A stretch of DNA of 7,637 nt, taken from the NCBI GenBank assembly GCA_944381295.1, contig CALWKP010000290.1:1-7637 (forward strand), read 5' to 3'. The position numbers were made by a program, and so were the translations under genes. Shown here in pieces: positions 1-5,954 of the stretch (position 1 is the first letter of the stretch; each line of letters starts with the position of its first letter). This DNA is from an uncultured Clostridia bacterium. Lineage in GTDB: Bacteria; Bacillota; Clostridia; Oscillospirales; Acutalibacteraceae. The notes beneath the pieces were generated by a model. The model did no database searches. It saw nothing but the letters and a program-made list of their open reading frames with translations, and was not told where the DNA came from.

Positions 1-230
1 GCGTTGTCATAACAGTTTCCTCGTCTTGACATGGAAGGTATAATGCCATAAGATTTTGTCAGGTCAAAGTATGCCTGCGAGGTGTACTGGAACCCTTGGT
101 CGCTGTGGAGGTACAACTGCGCAGCGACCCTCTTTTTCTCCTTGCGCATGGCCAGGCGAACGGTGTCCAATACCAAGTTGACTGTCTGCTCTGTGTCAGT
201 CTTATAGGCAACAATGCTGTTATTGTCAAC
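1..230 (-). mobile_element. IS3-family (IS150 group) transposase, internal fragment
   Basis: Read on the minus strand, this stretch encodes the core of an IS3-family OrfB integrase. It runs from DNNSIVAYKTDTEQ through LVLDTVRLAMRKEKKR to LHSDQGFQYTSQAYF and SMSRRGNCYDN at the window edge. The motif HSDQG carries the second acidic residue of the DDE catalytic triad. The first D and the final E are not present here: the E would lie beyond base 1, and the first D is lost at the other end. Homology stops near base 230, and further upstream on the minus strand the same frame runs into a stop. The element is therefore cut off at its N-terminal side, and no terminal inverted repeat is visible. It cannot make an active transposase from this copy. 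Family assignment is by motif recognition and is firm; the exact IS name is not determined. Confidence 0.9.
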
Positions 231-231
231 G

Positions 232-281
232 CAACAGAAGCAACCTTGATGGCCGATAAATCTGCCAAGGTTCTGGCGTAG
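232..281 (+). pseudogene. possible 3' tail of an unidentified gene
   Basis: Directly after the transposase homology ends, the + strand reads ATEATLMADKSAKVLA and then TAG at 279-281, followed by a ribosome site for the next gene. The tail looks like the C-terminal helix of a cytoplasmic enzyme; Gfo/Idh-type dehydrogenases end in a similar way. The open frame continues leftward only as an antisense reading of the transposase, so any real gene would have lost all but its last ~16 codons at the junction near 230. This is inferred from position and amino-acid character only, and the stretch could equally be plain intergenic DNA. Confidence 0.25.
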
Positions 282-310
282 CAGATTTTAAGAAAAAGGA
301 GAAGGGGAAA

Positions 311-514
311 ATGGAGCAGTTTGTGAAAGAAAAACTAACGGTAAAGGTGCTTCCAACCCGTGCGGAGATGGGAAAGGAGGCAGCAAAAGACGCAGCGGAG
401 ATCATCCAAAAGTTATTGCAGGAAAAAGAACACTTGCATGCTGTATTTGCGGCGGCTCCTTCTCAAAATGAATTTTTAGAGGCACTGGCGGAACATCGGG
501 AAATCGATTTTAGG
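311..514 (+). pseudogene. NagB-like sugar-phosphate isomerase/deaminase, 5' fragment
   Basis: A native-looking start is present: ATG at 311 with AAGGAG at 296-301. The first ~68 residues resemble the N-terminus of glucosamine-6-phosphate deaminase/isomerase-like proteins. The region includes TREEMG-like TRAEMGKEAAKDAAE (residues 17-31), a helix ending in LLQEKE, and the strand-loop VFAAAPSQNEFLEALAEH (residues 45-62), which corresponds to the sugar-phosphate-binding start of the fold. After EIDFR (about residue 68) the family would continue with an AFHMDEY-type motif, but here the reading leaves the family and stops at 572-574. Members are normally around 240-270 residues, so about three quarters is missing, including the catalytic residues. 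The break lies at about 512-515, where a dehydrogenase remnant begins. The gene probably belonged to the same sugar cluster as the two genes that follow. Confidence 0.72.
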
Positions 515-1033
515 GGAATTGCTCCTGGGGGATATCACGATGAAGTATTACCGGAGCGAGGAATATTATCGTGAAGGCGGATGGCACGGCACTATGGCAA
601 TGGATGGCGGCGGGGCATTGATGAATCAGGGAATCCACGGAATCGGCTTGCCGCTGTACCTGATGGGAGACCCCAAATCCGTCAGCGCTTATGTGGGAAC
701 GCTGGTACATCCCATCGAGGTGGAGGATACTGCGGTAGCATGTGTGGAATTCCAAAGCGGCGCCCTCGCCACCATTATCGGGACCACATCGCTGAATCCG
801 AGCAGCCTCAGAGAGTGTTAAATGTCCATGGGACAAAAGGACGCATCCAGCTTACTGAAGGGAATATCACCCGGTGGGAAGTGGAAGGAGAAGAACCTTT
901 CTCTGTTGAGCTGGAGGACGTGGGCACCGGACAAAATCCAACGAATTTCAGCCATGAACTGCATCAGCGGCAGCTTTTGGACTTTATTGAGGCAGTCCGG
1001 ACAACCGGTTTATTTCTGACAAATTCACTTTAA
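513..1033 (+). pseudogene. Gfo/Idh/MocA-family dehydrogenase, C-terminal remnant with frameshift
   Basis: The remnant starts mid-protein with GELLLGDITMKYYRSEEYY and continues to GGGALMNQGIHGI and LYLMGDPKSVSAY. These are hallmarks of the C-terminal substrate domain of NAD(P)-dependent sugar/inositol dehydrogenases. The N-terminal Rossmann half (about 150 residues) is absent. Near 799-801 the frame changes. The first frame ends at TAA 819-821, while the homology continues in the next frame as EQPQRVLNVHGTKGRIQ, which fits loss of one G in AATCCG(G)AGCAG. The second frame runs through the LLDFIEAVR helix, then ends abruptly in TTGLFLTNSL with TAA at 1031-1033. About 30-40 C-terminal residues are missing. 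No functional product is expected. Loss of the 5' half, a frameshift and loss of the 3' end together argue for decay rather than a single sequencing error. Confidence 0.85.
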
Positions 1034-1048
1034 GGAGGCGCGTTTATT

Positions 1049-2347
1049 ATGAGTAAGCTGGCTTTATTCGGAGGGGAACAGGCAGTCACCATTGATTATA
1101 ACAAAGTCGGATGCTGTCCGCTGTGCAGCCCAAAGGGAATTGCCGATGCGGTCGCATTGATGGAGAAAGGCGAGATCTCCCAATCGCAGTCGGTGATAGA
1201 TTTTGAAAAGAGATTTGCGGAATATATGGGCGCGCAGTATGCTGTGGCGACCAATAACGGGACGTCTGCTCTGGATACGGCGCTGTTTGCTGTCGGCTTA
1301 CAGCCCGGTGATGAGGTGATCGTGCCGTCCTTTACCTTCTGGGCAACAATGGCGCCGATCCTGTCGCAGCAGATGATCCCTGTATTCTGCGACGTGGATG
1401 TGGATACCCACTGTGTTGACCCTGCCGATATCGAAAAGCGTATCACCCCGAAAACGAAAGCGATCATGCTGGTACATGTCTGGGGAGCGGCATGTGATTT
1501 GGACGCTATCATGGAAATTGCGGGACGGCATGGTCTGAAAGTGATTGAGGACTGTTCCCATGCTCATGGGACGCTTTATAAAGGAAAACATGTGGGAACG
1601 ATTGGGGACGTCGGCTGTTACAGCATGCAGGGTTCCAAACTGCTGCCTGCGGGGGAAGGCGGTATCCTGATTACCAACAACCGGGAATGTTACGAGCGCA
1701 GTCTGGCGTTCGGGCAGTACGACCGGTTGGCCGGATTGCCGGAAGATTCCCCATGCAGAAAATATATGCTCACCGGATTAGGGCATAAATATCGTCCGCA
1801 TCCGTTGGCGATCGCCCTGGCAAATTCGTCCCTGGATACCCTGGACGAACGCAATCAAATCCGCAATGAAAATGCAAGAAAGCTGGAAAAACTGATTGCA
1901 GATTTGGACTGGCTGATCCCGCAGAAATTGTATGATGGTGTGGAACGGCAGTTTGCTTATCATTATCTGCGGTTTGACGAAACGAAATTCGGTGGAATCC
2001 GGACCTTTACCCTATTGAAAGCCTTGGGACGCGAGGGCGTTTCGTGCGGATACTGCGGATACGGAAGGCTGCATAAATCTCCGATGGTATTGGAAGGCGG
2101 ACCCTGGGGGAACTGCGGGAAGCGGGATACCCCGTTGAGCCTGCCGGTGACCGAATTTCTGGCGGAGCATGCGTTCCTGGCAGCGCCGCGCTTTGAGACA
2201 AAATGTGACGACCTGATCGAACAATACGCAGCGGCATACCATAAAGTTGGGGAGAATCTGGAAGCATTGGCCGATTATGACCGGACACATGATTTTACCC
2301 AGGAAATGAAAAATCTGAGTGGTCGCACGATTGCGATGATAAAATAA
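1049..2347 (+). CDS. DegT/DnrJ/EryC1/StrS-family PLP-dependent sugar aminotransferase
   Basis: This 432-residue protein is a full-length fold-type I aminotransferase of the sugar/cyclitol class. Such enzymes move an amino group from glutamate or glutamine to a keto-sugar or keto-inositol. Visible active-site elements are NNGTSALDTAL (residues 69-79, PLP phosphate), IEDCSHAHG with D168 (pyridine nitrogen), and YSMQGSKLLPAGEGG with K197 as the PLP lysine. The SMQ-x-x-K form resembles cyclitol/StrS-type members more than the usual SFFPTK form. Start ATG 1049 has AAGGAGG at 1032-1038, which overlaps the stop of the broken dehydrogenase. Gfo/Idh dehydrogenases often make the keto substrate for DegT aminotransferases (as with NtdC and NtdA in Bacillus), so the broken neighbour was probably its partner. 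No promoter of its own is evident, and expression may rely on upstream readthrough. The exact substrate is unknown. Cysteines 22, 23 and 26 near the N-terminus are unusual. Confidence 0.93.
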   Translation: MSKLALFGGEQAVTIDYNKVGCCPLCSPKGIADAVALMEKGEISQSQSVIDFEKRFAEYMGAQYAVATNNGTSALDTALFAVGLQPGDEVIVPSFTFWATMAPILSQQMIPVFCDVDVDTHCVDPADIEKRITPKTKAIMLVHVWGAACDLDAIMEIAGRHGLKVIEDCSHAHGTLYKGKHVGTIGDVGCYSMQGSKLLPAGEGGILITNNRECYERSLAFGQYDRLAGLPEDSPCRKYMLTGLGHKYRPHPLAIALANSSLDTLDERNQIRNENARKLEKLIADLDWLIPQKLYDGVERQFAYHYLRFDETKFGGIRTFTLLKALGREGVSCGYCGYGRLHKSPMVLEGGPWGNCGKRDTPLSLPVTEFLAEHAFLAAPRFETKCDDLIEQYAAAYHKVGENLEALADYDRTHDFTQEMKNLSGRTIAMIK

Positions 2348-2375
2348 GCCCTCAGCCGTTAAAATTTATCATGAT

Positions 2376-2423
2376 AGGAGCCCTTTCCATCCGGAGCGGA
2401 GGAAGGGGCTCCTGTATTTTTTT
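2376..2423 (+). terminator. intrinsic terminator after the aminotransferase gene
   Basis: AGGAGCCCTTTCC (2376-2388) pairs with GGAAGGGGCTCCT (2401-2413) over 13 bp with one G-U pair. The apex contains a further TCCG/CGGA pairing. The T-rich run GTATTTTTTT follows at 2414-2423. It lies 28 nt after the stop codon and ends the decayed sugar cluster. Confidence 0.87.
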
Positions 2424-2459
2424 CGTTATAGATACCAGCAGGCGGCAATTACGGAACTA

Positions 2460-2488
2460 TTGAAAATTATAGGCGAATCATGTATAAT
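2460..2488 (+). promoter_or_regulatory. sigma-A-type promoter of the MATE gene
   Basis: TTGAAA at 2460-2465 and a perfect TATAAT at 2483-2488 are separated by 17 nt. Transcription would start near 2495, giving a leader of about 85 nt before the GTG start at 2581. It lies just after the preceding terminator, so the transporter forms a new transcription unit. Confidence 0.77.
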
Positions 2489-2510
2489 TTTTACAAGAAA
2501 GAAATGTAAG

Positions 2511-2537
2511 GCCGCCTCGTAAACAGGCGGCTGTTTT
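2511..2537 (+). terminator. leader hairpin with short T-run, possible attenuator
   Basis: GCCGCCT (2511-2517) and AGGCGGC (2525-2531) form a perfect 7-bp GC-rich stem with a 7-nt loop, followed by TGTTTT. It lies between the promoter and the start codon of the efflux gene, so it could end transcription early or protect the 5' end. No convincing competing antiterminator pairing or leader peptide was found, and the T-run is short, so a regulatory role is only a possibility. Confidence 0.4.
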
Positions 2538-2580
2538 AAAACGTCTGGAGTGTGCTGTCAAGTAGAAAGGGAGTAGGTTT

Positions 2581-3969
2581 GTGGGCGTGACAAAGGTAAA
2601 AATGGATGGCAATGGGATTACCGAAGGCGTGATCCGGAAACAGCTGATGAGGTTTTTCTTTCCGATCGTTTTAGGCACCTTTTTTCAGCAGCTGTATAAT
2701 ACTGTTGATGCGGTGATCGTCGGGAATTTTGTCGGGAAAGAGGCTTTGGCGGCAGTCGGTGGAGCGACCGGTACCATCATCAATCTTTTGGTAGGATTTT
2801 TTGTCGGACTGTCTTCGGGTGCTTCTGTGGTCATTTCACAGTATTACGGGGCAAAAAAGCCGGAAGAAGCCAGTTTGGCTGTACATACAGCGGTAGCGTT
2901 GGGGATCGCAGCCGGTGTGTTTATGACGATTGTGGGAGTTTTGTTCTCCCCATGGGCGCTGGAAGCTATGGGAACTCCCGCCGATATTATGGATTACGCA
3001 GTATTGTATATCCGGATTTATTTTGGCGGGGTCATCTTTTCCCTTGTCTATAATGTAGGGTCCGGGATCCTGCGGGCTGTCGGTGATTCCAGGCGCCCGT
3101 TGTACTTTTTGATCGTCTGCTGTGCGGTCAATTTAGTACTGGACTTGCTGTTTGTCGCTGTGTTCCGTTGGGGTGTGGGTGGTGCTGCCATGGCCACCCT
3201 GATCTCTCAGGCTGTCAGCGCCGGGTTGGTACTTCTGTCCCTGACCAGGACAACAGAAATGTACCGGCTTACCATACGAAAAATCCGGTTTCATGGCACG
3301 ATCCTGAAAAATATGATATGCATCGGGTTCCCTGCCGGGATGCAGTCGGTTATGTCTTCCATTTCAAATATCCTGATTCAATCCAGCATCAACACGCTCG
3401 GCACCGATACGGTAGCTGCATGGACTGCTTATGGAAAAATTGACGGGTTATTCTGGATGGTGATGGGGGCGTTTGGCGTCGCGATCACGACGTTTGCCGG
3501 GCAGAACTTTGGCGCGCAGAAATATGACCGTGTCCGCAAAAGTATCCGTACCTGCATGCTGATGGCCTTTGCCGCCGCAGTGGGGATGTCAGGAATCGTC
3601 CTGCTTGCCGGAAGATATGTCCTGATGCTCTTTACGTCGGATGAAGGCGTCATAGAGATCGGTTTGCGGGCAATGTGGATTATGGCACCGTTTTATTTTA
3701 CTTATGTGGTCACGGAAATATTAGCCGGAGCAGTCCGCGGTATGGGAGATGCTTTGATACCCATGCTGATGTCTTGTTTGGGATTATGTGTCCTGCGTGT
3801 TGTCTGGATTCTTACCGTAGTACCGCATTATGGAACGTTGGAGTCGATTATTATCGGGTATCCCATTGCATGGGCAACGACTTCTTTGATGTTCCTGGTT
3901 TATTATTTGCAGGGCGGATGGCTGAAACGGTGCAAGAAAAAGGCAGGGCATCCGGATACGGTAGGATAA
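2581..3969 (+). CDS. MATE-family multidrug/toxin efflux transporter
   Basis: This 462-residue, strongly hydrophobic protein fits the usual MATE length and 12-helix, two-bundle layout. It is expected in the cytoplasmic membrane, exporting cationic compounds in exchange for Na+ or H+. First-half signatures are the proline in FFFPIVLGTFFQQLYN (residues 25-40), the VDAVIVGNFVG segment (residues 42-52) and ISQYYGAKKPEEA (residues 85-97). The matching second-half signature is FAGQNFGAQKYDRVRKS, starting at residue 305. GTG 2581 is preferred because AAAGGGAG (2566-2573) sits 7 nt upstream; an in-frame ATG at 2602 is the alternative, with a weaker site. The C-terminus is a basic tail (KRCKKK). It has its own promoter and leader hairpin. 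Substrate cannot be told from sequence. The family call is firm; the drug-export role is a family inference. Confidence 0.95.
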   Translation: MGVTKVKMDGNGITEGVIRKQLMRFFFPIVLGTFFQQLYNTVDAVIVGNFVGKEALAAVGGATGTIINLLVGFFVGLSSGASVVISQYYGAKKPEEASLAVHTAVALGIAAGVFMTIVGVLFSPWALEAMGTPADIMDYAVLYIRIYFGGVIFSLVYNVGSGILRAVGDSRRPLYFLIVCCAVNLVLDLLFVAVFRWGVGGAAMATLISQAVSAGLVLLSLTRTTEMYRLTIRKIRFHGTILKNMICIGFPAGMQSVMSSISNILIQSSINTLGTDTVAAWTAYGKIDGLFWMVMGAFGVAITTFAGQNFGAQKYDRVRKSIRTCMLMAFAAAVGMSGIVLLAGRYVLMLFTSDEGVIEIGLRAMWIMAPFYFTYVVTEILAGAVRGMGDALIPMLMSCLGLCVLRVVWILTVVPHYGTLESIIIGYPIAWATTSLMFLVYYLQGGWLKRCKKKAGHPDTVG

Positions 3970-3999
3970 GTACGGTGGAATCATGGAGCTTTTAGCGAA

Positions 4000-4115
4000 C
4001 CCCTCCCGGCACGCGGCCCCGCCATCCCGGCCCCGTGAGGCCGGGATGGCGGGCGAAGCCCGCAGGACGATTCGTAGGAACGAATCGTCTGTGGCGGGGC
4101 CGCGGCCGGGAGGGG
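4000..4115. repeat. GC-rich palindromic element, predicted four-way junction
   Basis: The outer arms 4000-4024 and 4092-4115 pair over 24 bp with a single bulged A at 4011. Inside are three hairpins. TCCCGGCC/GGCCGGGA (4025-4046) can extend to 12 bp as GCCATCCCGGCC if the outer stem opens. GCGGGC-GAA-GCCCGC spans 4049-4063. GACGATTCGT-AGGA-ACGAATCGTC spans 4066-4089. Nearly every base is paired. The element fills the gap between the MATE stop (3969) and the ribosome site of the next gene (4124-4130). Its GC content is far above that of its surroundings. It has the look of a dispersed MITE- or REP-like element with 24-nt inverted ends, or of a structured RNA. It lacks a T-run, so it is not a standard terminator. 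Confidence 0.85.
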
Positions 4116-4136
4116 CGGAGAAAACGGAGGTGCAGC

Positions 4137-4757
4137 ATGAAGATTGGTCCTAGAAAATGGCTCACAACCTTAGCTAGCCTGATGGAAATCCTGATTTCCG
4201 CAATTGTTTTGATCGCAGTTGTAGTGGCAGCAATCGATTTGGTGACGGAACTTGGTATTCTGGAGGGCAACCTGCTGTCCCCTGAAAATTTTGATACCTT
4301 TTTAGCGCATGCGCTCAGCCTGGTAATTGGGGTCGAGTTTATCAAGATGCTGATCAAACATACCCCAGGGGCGGCAATCGAAGTGTTGATGTATGCCATT
4401 GCGCGGCAGTTGATCGTGGAACATACCACGACCTTTGAAACGCTGGTGGGAATCCTGGCAATTGCAAGTGTGTTTGCGATCCGGAAATTCCTGTTTATCC
4501 GTTCGTTTGACGAAACGGAACGCCATGTATTCCCTGCGGATAAAAAGATCCGGCGGGTCAATCTGTTGACCATGGTAAACATTCCGGGCCCGTCAGACAG
4601 TACGGTAGGAGAGGTCCTGCGCAAGCAGTTGGAAGTACGCGGCGAAGAAGTAGTAGAGGGAGCGAAGGTGACATTTCATAATGCGTCGCTGCGCGTAGCG
4701 GAAATGAAAGATGGAAAAATCGAAATGGTGGAAGTTCTGCCGATGCGAGAAATGTAA
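4137..4757 (+). CDS. PsiE-like membrane protein with soluble C-terminal domain
   Basis: The protein has 206 residues. About four hydrophobic segments are visible: 13-35, 56-73, 79-94 and 101-120. They include EFIKMLIKHTPGAAIEVLMYAIARQLIVE, which resembles the PsiE (phosphate-starvation-inducible E) family in spacing and charged residues between helices. The family's molecular role is poorly known. Residues 146-206 form a soluble, probably cytoplasmic tail, with TVGEVLRKQLEVRG, then GAKVTFHNASLRVAEMKDG and KIEMVEV. This resembles in layout the small beta-rich domain found at the end of CorC/HlyC-type transporters, but the match is by eye only. ATG 4137 is chosen because ACGGAGG (4124-4130) precedes it; the frame is open further upstream only because it reads through the GC-rich palindrome. 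No separate promoter is evident, so it may be transcribed with the MATE gene. Confidence 0.7.
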   Translation: MKIGPRKWLTTLASLMEILISAIVLIAVVVAAIDLVTELGILEGNLLSPENFDTFLAHALSLVIGVEFIKMLIKHTPGAAIEVLMYAIARQLIVEHTTTFETLVGILAIASVFAIRKFLFIRSFDETERHVFPADKKIRRVNLLTMVNIPGPSDSTVGEVLRKQLEVRGEEVVEGAKVTFHNASLRVAEMKDGKIEMVEVLPMREM

Positions 4758-4782
4758 AAAAATACAGAAAAACGAATTTTTA

Positions 4783-4796
4783 TGAATAAAAATTCA
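4783..4796 (+). promoter_or_regulatory. ARG box, predicted ArgR/AhrC operator
   Basis: TGAATAAAAATTCA matches the ARG-box core TGAAT-WWWW-ATTCA at every position. It ends 8 nt before the proposed -35 of the ornithine carbamoyltransferase gene. A weaker overlapping box (CGAATTTTTATGAA at 4773-4786, 11 of 14 matches) is centred 10 bp upstream. ArgR/AhrC binds such sites with arginine as co-effector. A site centred around -50 could serve repression of a biosynthetic gene or activation of a catabolic one. Confidence 0.75.
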
Positions 4797-4804
4797 AAAA
4801 AGTA

Positions 4805-4833
4805 GAGACAATTTGCGTAAAACGGTGTATACT
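4805..4833 (+). promoter_or_regulatory. promoter of the ornithine carbamoyltransferase gene
   Basis: GAGACA (4805-4810) and TATACT (4828-4833) are separated by 17 nt. The -10 is good and the -35 is moderate (four of six). Transcription would begin near 4840, leaving a short leader with the ribosome site GGAAAGGGG at 4846-4854. The weak -35 beside an ARG box fits a regulated promoter. Confidence 0.6.
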
Positions 4834-4862
4834 GGAAGAAATCTTGGAAAGGGGCGTTTGTT

Positions 4863-5855
4863 ATGCCGGTCAATTTACGTGGGAAAAATTTTTTGAAACT
4901 TCTGGATTTTTCTTCCCAGGAAATCCGTTATTTGTTGGATCTCTCGCGGGAATTTAAAAATATGAAGCGCAACGGAGTTCCCCATCGATGGTTGGAAGGA
5001 AAAAATATTGTACTGCTGTTTGAAAAGACATCAACGCGTACCCGCTGTGCGTTTGAAGTGGCGGGAATGGATTTAGGGTTAGGAGTAACGTACCTGGACC
5101 CTGGAAGCTCGCAGATGGGGAAAAAAGAAAGCATCCGGGATACCGCGCGGGTCCTGGGGCGCATGTATGATGGGATTGAATACCGTGGATTCAGCCAGGA
5201 TCTGGTTCAGGAACTGGCGGATTATGCGGGAGTCCCGGTTTGGAATGGCCTCACGGACCAATTCCATCCGACACAGATGCTGGCGGATCTTTTGACGATC
5301 GAAGAAAAATTCGGACGGCTGAAAGGGCTGAATTTTACCTATTTTGGAGATGCCAGGAACAATATGGGCAATTCCCTGATGGTGGCATGTGCGAAAATGG
5401 GATTGAATTTCACCGCGTGCGCACCGAAAGAGCTGTTCCCTGCGGAAGACCTGGTGCAGACCGCCCGGGATATCGCCAAAGAGAATGGTTGCACAGTAAC
5501 CTTGACAGAAGATATTACACAGGGTGCGAGCGGAGCGGATATTATTTATACGGATATCTGGGTGTCGATGGGAGAGCCGGATTCGGTTTGGGAAACGAGG
5601 ATTAAACTGCTTTCGCCGTATCAGGTGAACAGTCGGATCATGGATATGGCTGCGCCGGACGCAGTATTTATGCATTGCCTGCCGTCATTCCACGATACGA
5701 ATACAACGATTGGTGCGGAAATTGCGGAAAAATTCGGGATTCCGGAGATGGAAGTAACGGACGAAGTGTTTGAGTCAAAACGCAGTGTGGTATTTGATGA
5801 AGCGGAAAATAGAATGCATACGATTAAGGCCGTTATTTACGCTACATTATGTTAA
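4863..5855 (+). CDS. argF: ornithine carbamoyltransferase
   Basis: This 330-residue enzyme joins carbamoyl phosphate and ornithine to give citrulline and phosphate in the cytoplasm; the reaction is reversible. Carbamoyl-phosphate contacts are visible as STRTR (57-61) and HPTQ (135-138). The ornithine-binding DIWVSMGE loop is at 231-238, and the catalytic HCLP is at 271-274. Length is normal and no key residue is missing. The tail EVTDEVFESKRSVVFDEAE followed by NRMHTIKAV resembles catabolic ArcB types as well as some anabolic enzymes, so the direction of use is not settled by sequence. No carbamate kinase, arginine deiminase or other arg gene is nearby. The ARG box upstream supports control by arginine. 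ATG 4863 has a good ribosome site 8 nt upstream. The gene is a single-gene transcription unit, since a separate promoter follows it. Confidence 0.95.
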   Translation: MPVNLRGKNFLKLLDFSSQEIRYLLDLSREFKNMKRNGVPHRWLEGKNIVLLFEKTSTRTRCAFEVAGMDLGLGVTYLDPGSSQMGKKESIRDTARVLGRMYDGIEYRGFSQDLVQELADYAGVPVWNGLTDQFHPTQMLADLLTIEEKFGRLKGLNFTYFGDARNNMGNSLMVACAKMGLNFTACAPKELFPAEDLVQTARDIAKENGCTVTLTEDITQGASGADIIYTDIWVSMGEPDSVWETRIKLLSPYQVNSRIMDMAAPDAVFMHCLPSFHDTNTTIGAEIAEKFGIPEMEVTDEVFESKRSVVFDEAENRMHTIKAVIYATLC

Positions 5856-5871
5856 ATTTAGATAAAAAAAC

Positions 5872-5889
5872 AAAGAAGGTATCTTCTTT
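5872..5889 (+). terminator. weak hairpin after the ornithine carbamoyltransferase gene
   Basis: AAAGAAG (5872-5878) pairs with CTTCTTT (5883-5889) around a GTAT loop. It is followed by ATTGTT and lies 16 nt after the stop codon. The stem is AT-rich and the T-run is broken, so termination would be inefficient. It immediately precedes the next promoter. Confidence 0.4.
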
Positions 5890-5893
5890 ATTG

Positions 5894-5922
5894 TTGACAA
5901 AAAGAATGATATCTGTTATGGT
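5894..5922 (+). promoter_or_regulatory. promoter of the DUF4234-DUF2752 operon
   Basis: A perfect TTGACA (5894-5899) is separated by 17 nt from TATGGT (5917-5922). A TG one base upstream of the -10 (5914-5915) gives an extended -10. The ribosome site GAGGAGG is at 5942-5948, so the leader is short. Confidence 0.75.
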
Positions 5923-5954
5923 AAAATTACTTTCAATATCTGAGGAGGATTTTT

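Noticed and set aside
26..44. TTGACA followed by TATAAT, looking like a strong + strand promoter
   Set aside because: The spacer is only 7 nt, and the stretch is explained by transposase coding on the minus strand.
519..821. Separate 100-codon gene starting at TTG 519
   Set aside because: It is the interior of a Gfo/Idh protein with homology starting upstream of that TTG and continuing in another frame after 800, so it is a remnant, not a gene.
790..821. Programmed ribosomal frameshift in the dehydrogenase
   Set aside because: No slippery heptamer is visible at the shift, and the protein also lacks both its N-terminal half and its C-terminus, so simple decay is the better explanation.
2007..2290. 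Two overlapping minus-strand open frames within the aminotransferase gene
   Set aside because: Antisense shadows of a gene with clear family motifs; no ribosome sites and no recognisable protein character.
4035..4136. Upstream extension of the PsiE-like gene by 34 codons from a GTG
   Set aside because: It reads through the palindromic element, is Arg/Gly-rich without family character, and lacks a ribosome site; ATG 4137 has ACGGAGG in place.
4774..4795. AT-rich perfect hairpin as terminator of the PsiE-like gene
   Set aside because: On the + strand it is followed by A residues rather than a T-run and the stem is almost only A-T; the ARG-box reading explains the symmetry better.
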